Source of the DNA: Paraconiothyrium sp. Pb-2020
Lineage: Eukaryota > Ascomycota > Dothideomycetes > Pleosporales > Didymosphaeriaceae
Length of the DNA stretch: 64,000 nt
Reading direction: 5' to 3'
NCBI GenBank assembly: GCA_022419385.1
Contig: JAJUBI010000006.1
Coordinates: 868,001-932,000 of the forward strand
In this document: positions 9,014 through 22,874 of the stretch, piece by piece
Layout of the letters: each line of letters opens with the position of its first letter
Position numbering within the stretch: the stretch's first letter is position 1
Position numbers and translations under genes: made by a program
The notes under the pieces: model-generated
The model's database searches: none
Told to the model about the DNA's origin: nothing
The model's input: only the letters and a program-made list of their open reading frames with translations

Positions 9014-11855
9014 TTACGCGACCTGTCGGCCAGGGCTCTGGCGCGCGAGCGGCGTCGCGTACTTGGAGATGGGCATCTCGGCGTGAATGTCGGCATCGAG
9101 CTCGTCGTCCTGCTCGACGATGCGCATGGGAACGTCGGGGACGTCGTCGTGTAGCCTGTGCTGCAGGCTGTGCCTGTCGGGTGTGGTCGACGCGCTGGCC
9201 ATGGACATGGATGTGCTTGACCGGTGAGTTAGATCTGGAGTAGGCGGGATGCTGGAGTGGCGTCCAGGTCGCAGCATGCTGTCCTCCTCGCCGTAATCGC
9301 TGCCCTGAGTCGAAGGCACTGCAGAAGATCTCCGCTCGCTGCGAGAGTCATCCTCAGTGTCGGCCTGCTGGGCAAGAGCAAGACCCTCGACAGCCGCGGC
9401 GCACTGCTCTGAAATATTTCGGATAATGTACGCAATAGCGTCGGTCTTGTCGCGCAGGTGGCGATCTGCGACGTCGATCATAGAGGAGCTGGAGTACCGC
9501 TTGGAATTGCGGTTCACTGGAGAATGGAGTAAGCGCTGCTCCATGTCTGGTGAGACGTCTTCGCCATCGAGATGCTTACTATCCATAACGGTGCTTGCTC
9601 TCGAGACAACATTCCGCTCTGCACGAACAACCTCAGAGTTATTGTGCTCAGACTCTTCGGTTGCACCCTCCTCAGCCTCTTCCGGCACGTCCTCGAAGCC
9701 CTCTTCGACAAAGGTGGCGAGGCCAGAGTCCGGCGCGCTCAGAGACTTGACAATGTGCTCCATGTGGTGGGTTTGGCCGTCAATAAGGGCGCGGAGGTGC
9801 AGGACCACGCGTTGAGCCTCATCGCGCTGGCGATGGATGGCCTGGTTGGTGTGCTGCAGCGCAGCAAGCTCCTTCTTGTTTCGCTTGCGCTCGCGCTCGA
9901 GCTCCTCGGCAATTTCTTGCTGTAGGACAAGAGCCTCGAGAGCATCGTCACGCTGCTTCTCGGTTCCGGAAAGGCGCACAGTGAGGCGAGCGGCGTCATC
10001 CTTTTGTTGGTCAATGAGGCCAGTGAGGCGACGGTTTTCACGCTTGTGATTCTCAATCTTGATTTTGAGATCCTGGGTCTCCTTTGTGAGCTGCTCAGCA
10101 AAGGCCTGGAACTTGAGGAACTGCTGCTTCCAGCTCTCGAGCTCCTCCACGAGGAAGTTGTTCCTCTTGGTGACCTTGCCGAGCTCCGTGTCCATGCGGC
10201 CCTTGAGGTTGATGAAATCTTGCCAAGCCTCTTGGGCGTCACGAGAGTACTGGTTGCGCTCGCGCACAATCTCGTTTAGATGGCGCATGGACACCTTGGT
10301 CATCAGTGGCTTCTTGACGGAACCGCCAAAGATAGCCTTCACACCGGTGTTACGTCCCTGTGGAACCTCGTTAGCAAGAATACGAACCGAAAATGGAAAG
10401 CTGAGCATACCAATTTCTCACACACGTGGTCCATGACCGTCATGACGGCGTCTTGATTCCACCACTCCGGGTCTTGAATACTTTCTACCTCGCCACGCAT
10501 GACGATGATCTGGCCAGCTGGGATGAGTTTCCCGCCACCATACGCGGATCGCAGATGCTGTGGAACTCCGGTAGGCGCCACCTCACCGTTGAGGGCTTGT
10601 GTGAGACGAGTGATCATCTTTGACCTCTGGCCAGCGGTGAGAGCAGTTGGCGGGCTGGAAGTCAGGACGAAATTCCGGTCCAAGTCTACCACCAGCGCAT
10701 CCGTCGGCGCGGTGAACAAGGACCGGCACTCTGACGTGACACCGAGAATGTACGGCCCGGGCTCCTGGACGAGGTCCTTGACGTGACGCGCATGGACAAC
10801 AGGTACGTACAAACCGCTCCACTCGTACACCCTCACACAGAATCGCACAGTCTCAGCCGCAACGGTAAGCATTGCAGGGTAGTGGCTGGTGAAGATGATT
10901 CGGCGGGTGGGTGAAACTGCGGCCTCCATTACACCGACAATGTTGGGAATGGAAAGACACGTGAACAGCGGCCACATGGCAAAGTTCTGGAACCCGGTAG
11001 GCGAGGATGGGAACTGGTAGCACAGGGCGTAGTCCTTCATGTCGATGCGAACCAAATCGTTCAAGCGAGGAGCGGGGAAACTCAGGATGCGCGACACTTC
11101 CTCGGCGTGGAACAGATTAGTGGCCTTGTTCCAGTGGATCCACATACCCCGAAGGTAGTCTCCAAGAAGGTTGTACAGAGGGTACCGCGAGAGGAAGCTA
11201 AGGCAGTACGGAATCCAGTAGGTCTCATCGGGGTTGTCGAAGAAATCGGGCTCAATCCGCTTGCGAAGGTCGCGGATTGTCTCAGCCCTCTTTTCGTCGG
11301 CGCGCGACCATACGCGCAGAGCGATGCCGTACAGAGTGTGTGACGAGTCCTGCTGGAGGACGAAAGAGTGGTGCACACAGTGTGGCTGGCTTCGCCCCGT
11401 GCAAATCTCCACATCATGAGGGAAGCAAGCCTGTCCATGTCAGTCACACTCAAGTTGGAGCGTTGCGGAAAAAGCAAACCTACCCGCATCGCAGCGTGGA
11501 GAGACCTGGCAATGTCGTTGTCCTGCTCGAGCCTCGGGCTGCTTCCGAGAATCTCTGGCAGCCAGAAAGTTCCAACTGCGCCCTTCATGTGTCCAATCTT
11601 GCCGGAGCTCGGTGCGGGCGCCTTGACCCATTGCGATGGCTCCCTTCCGACACCGCATACCATGTAGGCGTGGGTCAGCGTCTTGGGACTCTTTGCTCCC
11701 TGTCGTACGTTCAACGTCGAGGGAAGAGGCTGGGTGATTCTCGAATGGAGGGACGAGGTCCGGCTTGGGATGATCAGACTGTGGTCCCCGTGGTCCCTGG
11801 TAGGCGGGCGATCTTGGTCGCGCGTCCGTGGACGCAGGCTGAGAGACGGTGCCAT
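9014..11855 (-). CDS. DENN (AEX-3) domain protein, Rab GEF candidate
   Basis: Protein of 911 aa from three exons: 11855-11484, 11430-10411 and 10357-9014. Both introns are short (53 nt each) and phase 0, with donors GTAGGT and GTATGC. DENN-domain proteins are guanine-nucleotide exchange factors for Rab GTPases in membrane traffic. The uDENN part spans about residues 60-165 (HAYMVCGVGREPSQW, GTFWLPEIL, then ACFPHDVEI across the first splice junction). The cDENN core is at about residues 190-340, with YPLYNLLGDYL, FPAPRLNDLV, RRIIFTSHYPAMLTVAAETV and the signature-like YVPVVHARHVKDLVQEPGPYILGV. A dDENN-like segment follows. The third exon encodes a long coiled coil (about residues 480-690, rich in Glu/Lys/Arg/Gln) and a Ser-rich acidic tail. 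The ATG at 11855 is the first in frame. The Rab partner cannot be read from sequence. Confidence 0.9.
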
Positions 11856-13960
11856 TGTGTAGGAATTGGAGGCTATGCTGTCAGATTGGATGTTCGAGGT
11901 CGTGACTGGTGCAGATCCGGTTCATCCAGGGGGTTAGGAGAGCTCCTATAGTAGAGCGTAGCGATGGTACAGCAGCAAGGTACAAAAGAATGGCAGGCGC
12001 AGGGGACAGAGCACTCGAGCACGGGACGTACTGGCGGCGGGGAGCTCTGGGACCTTGCTGCGGGACGCAGTGAGGAGTGCTGCAGCAAGGGAAGCGGATT
12101 TATCGCAGGCGGGCTGGCGGTTTTGGGGAGATGCCGCGTCGAGCAAGCTTGGGCTGGAGCTATGGAGAGGGTGGCGCTATCGGGCCAGGGTGCCTGTGGG
12201 CTTCGCTCGTCTCGGTTGCACGACGAAATGAACGTCGTCGCTGCCAAATGGGGCGCCAGCAGGGTCCTGCCCCCGGCCAGAGAGCCCGCGCACGGCGCGT
12301 TCAGGGGCATCGCCGCCAGGAACCTGCGTGCTCGAACTTTATCCCCCCCGTGTGCCTGATGCACAACGGCCGTTCTCTGCAGCCTCTGCACCAGCGCCGC
12401 ATCCCGCGACACCGAGCACCGCGGGACAAACACCACGCCGCACTGCAGACGTGACGGCGGCCACGGGGTGCATGCCGCAGCGTGGATGGATGCCATGACG
12501 GCGCTCCCGGTCGCCATTGTATGAAGTAGGCGCGACATCCGCTCCCCAGCAGCCATGAGTCGCGCATCCGCACCTCACTTTTGCTGGCGCGAACCTTGGT
12601 CCGAGGAGCGCCGCTGCTCGATGCTCTGAGGCCTGGCTTGGACGCGGTTTGCTTCAACGACGCTTCCTTGTGCATGGCCCCGTCCGTCCGTCTGCAGTGT
12701 GAATCGTCTGCATGCACGCGCGAGCTTCCACGCACTGGAACTCGCTCCCCGATGGGCTCCGCTTAAGGCCGTCCCTCCTGAACATCACTGGATGCTTTCA
12801 GATTGCGCAGCCCGCCCAGCGCTGATCAATTCTTCCGACCTTGACGGCAGGTTTGATCCTCAGCACGTTTTGGTCTGCGGACAGGAAAACCATTCGCGGA
12901 GCGGCCAGCCGGTGGGTCGTGTCGCATCCCTTTCTCTGTACGTATTGCCCCCTCAGCCCTTGTTCTTCATGCCGCTGTCGATAGCGGCGTCCCAGGTGGG
13001 GCTTGCGGCTTCCATCGAAGCTCTTCGGAAGCTGCGAGAGGGAGAAGATGAAACGCGCCAGCTCTCGATCAGCGAGATGCATGTACGCTACGGTAGCTGG
13101 CGATAGGCGATAGGCGTCGATTTCTTACCGGCGCCCGTCCAGCGCCAACCAAGAGGCTTGCAGCTCGGTAGATCCAGTCGTGCCTCTTGACGAGGGACAA
13201 GTGTAAAGAGCAGTCGTCCCCAGTGTTGGTGCGGAGAGACTTCTGAGGGGCGTTCCCTGCTTCTCAGAAACGCCTCCAGACTGATCAACGCTTGGATGGC
13301 CCCGGTTTCTGACCTGTCCGCTGGGAACTCCCGGCCACACGGCAGAGATGGGACATACTGGCCTGTGTCCAAAGGTATGGCCTCTGGTCGAATCGCCTGC
13401 CTGCCGTCGTTTGTGTATGCGGATGTGTATGCAGAAATGTATGTGTGTGTAGCTCATCCCTGCCCCTACAACCTAGTCGCTAGTCGAGAGAGCCATGGTT
13501 CCCAACGAGCCGTGGAGTGGTGCAGTTGGCCGCGCCTGTGGCTGGCTGCCATTTTGTCCCGCCTTTTTAGCTGCAGTATCAACAAGATCTTGACAACTAG
13601 GAGCTCCACGTCGTACGATGAGAACAGAAGCCTGGATGACCACGCGCAGAGTGGCTTCGATAGTGTATTGCGTGGGAGAACCAAAACTATCGAGCGTGTG
13701 CCAATCACAGCCTAGCATGCTGTTTTCTGCGCCAAGACACAGATCAGACCTTCACTCAGCAACCGCCCCTCGACGTCAAGGCTATCATCGCGCATAAATT
13801 ACGTCCCGCTATCATCGCCTCCACTACGGAGATAGTCTTCATCGTGCATTACCGCCAATCCGGCCCGCAGCCTTAACATCTACCAGCTATTTCCCGAAGA
13901 ATCTGCAAGATCGTCCTGCACACCGCTGTACATTCGCGGGAATCTCCACCTTCCGTAGAG
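11856..13960. other. Divergent intergenic region, GC-rich
   Basis: Separates the 5' ends of the DENN gene and BCD1. GC-rich at 11.9-12.6 kb, with several open frames on both strands that have low-complexity Arg/Ala/Ser/Pro content and no domain. These frames look like a by-product of low stop-codon density. Probably promoters and 5' untranslated regions. Confidence 0.5.
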
Positions 13961-15321
13961 ATGGCCGACGATGCTCTACTGAGCGATCTCTGCAGTATAT
14001 GGTAGGTTCAACACCAATCGATGTAGGCTGTGGCCTGTAGTCTCATCATCTCTTCTCAGGGTCACCTGCATGACCTCGAAGATTGTCTTGAAACCCGAGT
14101 TCAACACTGACTAAGCATATCAGCAACACTCAACAGTTCAAGTACCGCTGTCCTGGCTGCTCGGCGCGGACTTGCTCGCTGCCATGCTACAAGCGTCATC
14201 AGCAGTGGGCACAGTGTGATGGGAAACGCGATCCCACCAAGTTCGTCAAGAAGTCCCAGCTTGCGACGCCTGCAGGTATAGATCACGATTACAATTTCCT
14301 AACGGGAATTGAGCGTGGGCTAGAAAGGGCAGAAAAGCAGCTAGAGGATAAGGGTCTCGGCAGCCATCCAGATCCCCGCCGTGATGCTAAGGGACGCCAG
14401 CCAACCGATCAATACTTCGCTGGGGCTGGCGTTACCGTTATTCGGGCCCCTAAAGGGCTGAGTAGGCAAAAGGAAAACAAAACCCACAAGAACAAGCAGA
14501 AGTAAGTCACTCGTCGCGTTCGAAATTGCATCTTCCTAAGCTGGCCTACCAGGAACATTGTCTGGACAATCGAGTGGATCTACGAAGAAACAAACCGCAT
14601 TCTGACCCAGAGTTCGTCTGCGGGCACTATATTGCATGCTCAACCATTCAAGACAGAGAACAAGAAACGGAAGCGGGGTGCTGAACAATCGACTTCGGCA
14701 ACGACATCTGAGCCAATCAAGCAAGATGTTCTCTCGCCTATCAAGCTCGAAGAAGGGCCATCTACGGATGAGGCAGGGCGCCCACAGCCAGAGCCTTCTT
14801 CTACTGGCGGTCCGAAACTTGAGCGAGTCGACCCTGCTGCAGTCACAGGAGATGGAGTCGCCAGAAGTGCGACCAAAGCGAAAGAAGACGAGGCCATTGT
14901 TGCAAGGGATGGTCACGGGGGCCTTCATATCGATGGCCCAGAGCCCGAACCCGTACCTCCTAAGTACGCTTTCTACCTATTGAGGCCAAGGACAAGCTCT
15001 AATCGCCACGTGCTCATCCGCCTCGACCCTACAGCGACACTTGCCGAGTGTCTCCGTGGACGCACAGTTCTCGAGTTTCCAACCATATACGTCTTCCTTG
15101 AATCAACACATCCACCACAAAAGAAGTTCATGCTCGAGGCAGAGTACCTCCAACAAGAGGGCGAAGAACAGAAAGAGCTCGATGACCTCCTCAAGCACGT
15201 CAGCCCCGAGACCCTCCGCGCACTCAAAGAAGAGCATCGTGATGACAACAACGCTGGCGAGCAGATCGATAGTGACCGAATATTGAATGTGTTGCAGCAG
15301 GATATAGGAGCCGGGGTCTGA
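13961..15321 (+). CDS. BCD1: Box C/D snoRNA protein 1 (HIT zinc finger)
   Basis: Protein of 395 aa from three exons: 13961-14001, 14124-14501 and 14553-15321. The first intron (14002-14123) splits a codon so that the HIT zinc finger is restored: Cys11, Cys14, Cys23, Cys26, Cys31, Cys35, His39 and Cys45 (CSICNTQQFKYRCPGC, then ARTCSLPCYKRHQQWAQC). The second intron (14502-14552) has a GTAAGT donor. After the finger come family blocks DYNFLTGIERGLERAEK and VIRAPKGLSRQKENKTH, then IVWTIEWIYEE. A low-complexity acidic insert of about 100 residues follows, then the conserved C-terminal segment YAFYLLRPRTSSNRHVLIRLDPTATLAECLRG. In yeast Bcd1 is needed for stability and assembly of box C/D snoRNPs in the nucleus (ZNHIT6 in animals). 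A box C/D cluster lies 33 kb downstream in this window. Confidence 0.93.
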
Positions 15322-18300
15322 GTAGGTGGATGTTTCATTTGCCCGATCGAGACACACCTGCAGTATCCCCTGCTTCGCTACGCCTTCTGGGAGCAACTTT
15401 TCGGGTTCTTGCAGTATCGAAAGTATAAAATACACCATAACGCCATGCATCTTCCACTTTTTGGCAACGTCGAGTCGTGACCCTCGTTATGCGCATGCTG
15501 AACATCCTATGTCAACGACTCAAAACCCCACGTTGTTCGTCTTGAAACGTTGTTTAGCGCCTGCCTCGGTAACGTTTTTAATAGCACTCCAGCGACTCTA
15601 TTTTCCAATATCAATCACATACGCCACCGCATATCGTTCCCTAAAGCTCATCTCTTCTTCCTCATCCAGACATCGTCGTCACAAAAAGCAACCCATTTTG
15701 CTGATTCCGGCAGCGGTGGCGGCCATCGTGCGCGTCACGGTTTCATATTGCTTCTCCCCGTTGAAGCCGTTCCGCAGCCCCTCGCAACCACCATCACCCT
15801 GGCTTATCTCCACACTCCAACCGTCTCTGCGCTCACGACTATCCCGGCTCGCAAACGTCAGCACTTTAGTACGCAAGGCTAGGCCGCATCGATTGGTGTG
15901 TCTCGGAGATTTATCGTGTCAGTGATGTCGCGAGTACTGCCAATCTATCATTACAAGGACACCCTTTCCTTTCTGCGAAACGTAATGAAAGCACTGCTCA
16001 AGACTCCAATTTCTGAGTTTCTCACAAACGGCTCCACTCGCTTATAGGAGGAAGGACCACGTTGTTTCCTAATGTGATCGGCAACGCACACCACACAATT
16101 CGAAGGGTGGCTTTGCGTCAAGACAGAGATCAAAAGAGGGGTCATGTATTGATCTGGGCCGCGCAGTCCGGTGATGACGTGTAGAGACTTTGCGGCAGAG
16201 GTTGTAGAGTTCGTTAGCGTTGCGGATAGTCATGAGTCTTCAGTGTTCTAACGGTATAGACATGGATTTCACATATACTAGGCACACGTGAAACTGATAC
16301 CGGTAGCAACGGCATCAGCGTCGGCCTTGGATACGTAAGTTGGTTACCTCCGCAACCAGCTTTCCGGACGACGTTGCTCTTTCATCGCTATAGGCATGGA
16401 GATGGCATATCGTCACCACGTGAAGCAACGGCTGTGATAGCTATGGCAGCTGCCGCTCGCCGGTGAAGTTCCAGACTTCCGGGTGGAGTTATCATGGTAC
16501 CGGCGTAGTCCGTAGTCTACACACCCCAGTCACCACCCCCAACCTCCCACAGTACGCTCCAAACCTTGTCGATCCAGCCAGTCATCATCCATGTATTATC
16601 ATACGATTTCGACACCTCGACAACCTTACTTTGTTAACTAACGTATTGCGGACCTCATACATCAAACATCGGACGTTCCTTTCCTCTCCTTTCCCCACCA
16701 CAAGCCGCGGCCGATCTTCGCCGCCTTCCAACCCCACCAACTGCCGCAAGTCTATCTAACTATTTCGACTTTCCATCTCCGCAACATCCACAGTTGAACC
16801 CACAACTCGATACGCGAGTCGTGACTATTCTGCTAGGCGCCGATCAAGCACGTCGCGTGGTCTCGGGGTATGCATGTCACAATTCGGTGCTAGCCGACCG
16901 GGAGAGCCTGGACAACACCTGCACGAGGCATGCCCACACGGCTGGTTTCCGGTGGCCGAAGGAGAGGGGTTGAAGGTGTGCCGAGTGCAAAGGTACATAG
17001 ATTTATTGAATTTGGTTGAATGTCCGGTATCACCGTTTGAGCCGGGCGGGCGGGCGGACGGCGGTGATGCTCGTGCAAGTTGTGCTTCGGATTCTGCTCG
17101 CCTCAGCTTAGCAGCAGGATCTACGAAGCGAAGCGAATCGTTCGAAAGACCCAGCGCGTGTGATCAGACTCGCTCATGCGGCACGTGTGAACGGCTCGGT
17201 GCGCTTTTAGGCGTCTGGGGGATGCGGTCGATCGTGAGGGTGTCTTGGACTGAGAATTAACTCGATCAACACGTTTCGTCGAGTTGTACGGCGGCCGGTT
17301 ACAAGCATCTGAGTCTTACACTTGTCGTGTCGCAAGCATCTTTACTGTGTTTACAATATGTGATTCATGCGAAATTTGCGTTTCCGTTGTTGAAGTAGCA
17401 AAGTAGTGAGCGATCGTACCTACAGCAACCATAGAAGACTCGAGTGTTGATACCAGCTTGATGGCTACCATCCCACTTACCCATACCTACTTCTGTCCGC
17501 GGTACAGTATATGCTGTATCGATGGAGATACGTGAGTAGGAATAATTTAACATCGACCACTAGCATGGAGTAATAACGCGTGAGCTTCTGCCTTAGAATC
17601 TTATGTTCTGTACCCAAGCCGAACCTAAGAGACGCATGTATTATGTTTCAGGAAGATCTCGTAACATAAAGGGATCAAAACAATCAGAGAGGTCTTCGTC
17701 AAGTAGCCAAAGGGCCATTATAGGAATAAGAAATCAGAATGAGCCTTGATATCCCCGCATAGGCGGCTAAGCAATCAGACATTAACCCCCAATTACATTG
17801 AGAGACCCACGCATGTATATTGCTCAAAGTGTCAATCTTTTGTTCCTTGTGTTTGAGCTCATATATTCCTAACAACCTCGCCGTAGCATGTTACAGCGTC
17901 TGGAATGCACTGTTCAGCGATCCTCTCCGAGCTCACGATGATATCCACCCAATGACAGTGCCAAGTCAACAACAGTATCAACCCCACGATGAAACCAATC
18001 CAACGATACGGACGTATATGATCTTCGTCTTTCTCATAGTAACTTGCTTCTTTTCCGAATGGGCATGAACAGGATAATCACTTCTACGCTACATATGATT
18101 CAATCAGCTATTCTTCGTAGGGAGTCCATGCAGAAATGTTTCCAATGGATTATTCGTGCTCGCTTTAATGATCAGCAGACATCGTCGAAGTCTTATACTC
18201 GACTCGCAAACCTTCCACTCCCACCGTTCCAGGCTCTGGGCATACTTCTTCCACTTAGTTCCATCAATTTATCTATCATAGGATGCGGTGTACTAGCTAA

Positions 18301-21300
18301 ACTCTATTAAAGTCATGTTTTAGTCCTTTTAAACGTTACACCAAGCTGTGAAATGGGCGTACTAAGTAATCTGCTCTTCGTGAAGTGAGTCGATCTTAGA
18401 AATCTAATGAGTTTGTCGGAAAGTTGACCAAAAGCTATGGAAAGATGGGGGCATAACTTTTGCAAAGCACGGATAAAGTCGTTGAGGTTGACACACTTGA
18501 AGTGTGGTCGTGGAACTGGAGATTTGTGGATTGTCTTTCGTTGATCCCGCGAGATGTTCTATGAAGATGCGCCTCTTCCAGTTATTGTAAGCGTGTACGC
18601 TAAGCCATGGATAGCGACAGCTGACATTCCAGAAGACAAGATTACTCACGAACCCCTACGTTGTGCAAAACTTCTTTAACTCGGTTAGGCTGATGACTGT
18701 GTTGATGTCCGCGAGCGGGGCGAGTTGTTTGCAGTTATTGGAACGGCTTGAGCTTCGGCACGGTAAGAGACACGCGATCCGTCTTTGGAGTGAAGTCACT
18801 GTCTGTGTTGTTTCTGGTAATGACGATATTTGCGAAGAGGTTATTCTCTTGACTCCGACTGCGCAGACGCGACAATCGTAGATAGAGTTCGTCGGGTTCA
18901 TATGGCGCCAGATTCACATGCGGGAGTTGTGATACTCATGAATGCACACGAGGTGGACAAGCGCTTCCTAGACACCTGCTAAACGACTTTACACCATGCA
19001 CATACCCAGTCAATGCTGAATCTTTCAATTCAATGTATCGTTATATGACTCGAAAATTTGTCGCCGATTTTAAAAGCCGTCGTTCAGCCAAAGGTATAGA
19101 CATCGCGTTCTCTAAGATACAAGCAGTCCTTCATCCTATCCCGGAGCGCTTCATCATTAATCTCCAACCGATGTACGACCTGCGGTTCCGCTCTATCTCT
19201 TTGAACGGTTGTACGTGCGCCAGCTTACACTGTCGTGGACAGAGTTCTGAACACACTGCATGCTCAACGGATATTGCTGATATTGTGCTATATACCTTTT
19301 ACAACCGGTAGTTGATTCTGCACCATTATCGCCTGAAGGAAGCTATGAAAATCTTAGTGGACCATTTTGTTCTAGCTGGAAGCATCGATTGCAACTAGAT
19401 TAGACGGCTATCATACAAGATCTTGCCTTTCATGGTCAAATGACAACAAGGTAATGACCCAGTATGATCGCGATGGCTGAGAGATAGGGCGCGACATCGA
19501 GTGTGAAGGTGACTCGACGGCGGCGAAGGCGAGCTCCCTAAGTGATAGGCAGGTTTCGGTAAGAGAAAAGATGTCAATGTAGATCGAGGAAGGCACGATA
19601 AAGTAATCAGACTACAGACTTAAAAGGAGAATGCACATTAAATTGTAGGATAGTTGTGGTAGATAACGTAGATCAAGGAGGGAATGTCAGGGTAATACTC
19701 CATCGCCCAGATGAATGTTCTTGGAAGATACCTCAGTAACGTTGATTAAGTTCATAACTTGTTGTTGAACATTTGAGCTTAAGGTCACCTTAGCGTGGGC
19801 GGCTGTCGTAGAGAAGCCATCGAGCTTCTGCTTCAACAGTCTCTCTTGCTTTCCCGCTGATGATTGCAGCAATGCTTGGAAATTTTGCCACCATTGAAGA
19901 TTGAACTCTTCATAAACATTGGTCACGGGCTTTGAGCACCTGCCTGACCGTATGGAGGTACATTCTGCTCGGTCTTTCTTTTACCACCGAAGTTGACAGT
20001 TTTGACATCTTCATTGAACCTAGCCCGAAGCCACACCGTCCCTGGCCTCGCCAGTATACGCGCGTCACTTCTCTTTCCGCAGTAAGCGATGGACGTCGAG
20101 ATCATTTACGTACCCATCCGGAACATCTTCATACGCACACTTCAGCCTATGCAAGCCATCTCAAGCTGCGGTGAACATAAGGTTTGATCCAAGCTCCTTC
20201 ACCCAGTCACACAACATTTCCCCACAGAACTCGTCTGATATTTTCGTCTGCAGCGCGGACCGGGCTGACGCGGGTAAAGGCAATGTGGGGGGCCTCGTGG
20301 CCAGGTTTTTGGAAGTTGGCTATTTATCCGTCTTCAGGGTATCTCTTAAAAGAAAACCCTTGGAGGACCATTTGGCGAGCAGGATGTGGTGTAGGAGAAG
20401 GTTTGTTCGTTCGCTTATATGTGAATTCGATTCAATGTTGTTGGTGCCTAAGAGTAAGTTGGCTTGATGTGGCGTTATGGTTGGCGAGACCGTGTACGAG
20501 AAGGCTGGAAGTAGGCAGAGTCCTCGATTTACCTTTGCCTACTCAACTGTACATGGTCAGATGGTAGACTGCATACGGAGCACAAGGACCCGTGCTGCAA
20601 GCGCACAAAAGTGCAGCGTTGGCATGTTCGTGTCTCGGTTCTTGTACATTGCCGGACCAAAAGACTGGTAAACGGTTGACAGACGACGATGTTACATAAG
20701 TGCCGGCAGGTCTGTGTGTTGGCGCTGCTGCTGGCGGTATATGCGCCTATCGAAATCTATCCAACTCTTACAGTGGCATTGCCCCGTTTGAGACGTACAA
20801 CTAATGTTACGGCCAGTTGCGACTGGCATGTGTTATCGGGTGAATTAAGTCGCGGCACCTTTTCCAAAATCTGTTCAAGGCAGGTCGGCGGTTTGTCGTT
20901 CATATTCTTCTGGCCCTGTTGTTTGCAGGGTAGAATTGAGCATGTACAGTGAAGGTCATCACGGCGAGGTGAAAGGCGGGGAAGTGCATATGCAAGCCAA
21001 GCTTATAATGAGCCTGTTAAGAAAACGGCCACTGGTGTAGTAAGATTCCAGGCAAGAGCGTGATGCTGCTTGGAGTGGATCCCTGGCGCTGATCAGGCTT
21101 AGATCTAATGCAGTTATCAGGAGCAGGAGGCGGGGCGTCACCTCTCGCGATGCATCTGCAGCTTCGCCCAGGACCGTTGAAGAGATTTCACACCGGTAAA
21201 GATAATATTGACCGGATGATACGGCATCCTATGAGCCCTGTTACTGTTGGTCGCTAAGTGCAGCAATCGCGCGCGAGAAGTGCTCCCAGCCACCTCTCGC

Positions 21301-22874
21301 CAAGCACGAACATGTTGATGTGACGGCAGTATCTGCATGAGTATATACCATCACACCGCGAGGCGCGCCGTAGGATTGTCCAGAGGTTTGCCGACGCGAG
21401 AAGAAGATAGTGACACACGTGAAAACCAGTAAGCAGACATGTTCCCAGCAGAATCAATACTTGAGTCGGGTTTTTGGACTTCACATTGCCAGGCTGGGAA
21501 CTTTGTTGATCCTGGTACTATGTTGGGCATTGGTTAAGGTTGGAGTGACTGTGAGGACGTCCATACAGGTACCGTTCTGCAACGAGTGCAGTGCGCCGAC
21601 GACGCGCTGGGCCCGCCCGATTGCGTATCTGCAGGCCGCGGGGGGAATTGCAATCGGCTCCTTGCTGGTTCGAGCTCGGCGAGATATTCGCGTTACCAGG
21701 CCAGCGCACAGTGAATTCAGTGACGATCTCAATTGACTTCGGGATGACCAAGCTGAAACACAGCGATGCTGCCGGCTCGCGTGGCCACGACTCGATCGTC
21801 TAGCCCTACTCGACTAGCCGGCGTCGGCTGTTCTGCATTTGGCACTGGCATACGGTTGCAATGGTCGCCTTGTCATGCGGCGTGGGGTGTCCCCTGTGTA
21901 TGTTTGCTGTTCCTCATGCACGAGCTGGTGGCAACGGACATGTGGAGGGCGGGTTTGCCACAGAGATTGTCTCCTCCAAGCAGCCCAAAACGTGGCCTAG
22001 CGTTAGCTCTCGCGCAAGAGCGTGCCGCTGCAGCTGAGAGCAAGGACCGGTAGTGCTCGATGCAGCTAGCGGAGGAAGGATGGCATGGCAGCAGTTTGGA
22101 CGGGAGTTGGCGCCACTCTTCGTGCGATCAGCGCCGACGCTTGCCTGCGAATCGCAGCGAGGCGGACGACGGTAGGTTTACGACCGCGACTAGAGGATTG
22201 CGGCATGGCGTGACGAGTCGACGAGCAGGGGGCCGCGGTGGTTGGGGAGTCATTTCCCCTGCGGCAAGAGTCAGGGCGGATCGAACAAGCAAAGAAGACG
22301 CGTAGAAGGCGCTGAGGAAGGCGGGAGCGCACTTGAAGCGTCGCACGGCAGAGAGAGAGACGCATAGTGAGGCCACCAGCGGGCTGCGACGGGCACGCGC
22401 AAGCCGAGGCCTTCGCCAGGCATACTGTGTACAGAGACGCAACGCAGTGGAAGGGCCGCAGAGCCCGAGACCCTGACCCTTCACGCTCGCTAAGGGGCAC
22501 GGTTGCTCTGGCTCGACTATCCGCTCCCAGGCCAGGGGCTCCTATAGCGAGTGCCCTACATACACGCGCGCACACCCAACACCCGCTCACTTGCTCCCGC
22601 TACGGACGCTGCGTTGCTGCCTCTGCGCAATTCACCTTCACCTGTGCTGTTGGTCTCGCGACGCGCACGCTGCACAGGGCCCACCCGCCGGCGCAGACAG
22701 CCTAAATCAACACCTCCGCGCCCGCTCCGCATTCGACCTATGAGGCGGCCCCAAAACAATTTGCCTACCACCACTATAACCTCTCCCGGCTCGACTGCTC
22801 GCGCCGCGACGCCAGCCTCCGGTACTGCGCACGACCGCATAGAGCAATAACGGCATTGCCGCGTGCCGGCACTC
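15322..22874. other. Long gene-free stretch
   Basis: No gene with domain, codon or intron support was found over 7.5 kb. Open frames are short (under about 130 codons) and on all frames. Near 16.70-16.97 kb a short plus-strand frame contains RVVTILLGADQARRVVSGYACHN, faintly like the start of a BTB/POZ domain, but it has no start context or continuation. From 22.0 kb the DNA becomes GC-rich, as expected of the kinesin promoter and 5' leader. No tRNA or transposon ends were recognised. Confidence 0.5.

Noticed and set aside
11873..12735. Long frames on both strands upstream of the DENN gene
   Set aside because: Low-complexity Arg/Ala/Ser content in GC-rich promoter DNA, no domain and no conserved block.
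16690..16970. BTB/POZ-like fragment
   Set aside because: One suggestive block only (DTRVVTILLGADQARRVV) with no start, no continuation and no splice sites.
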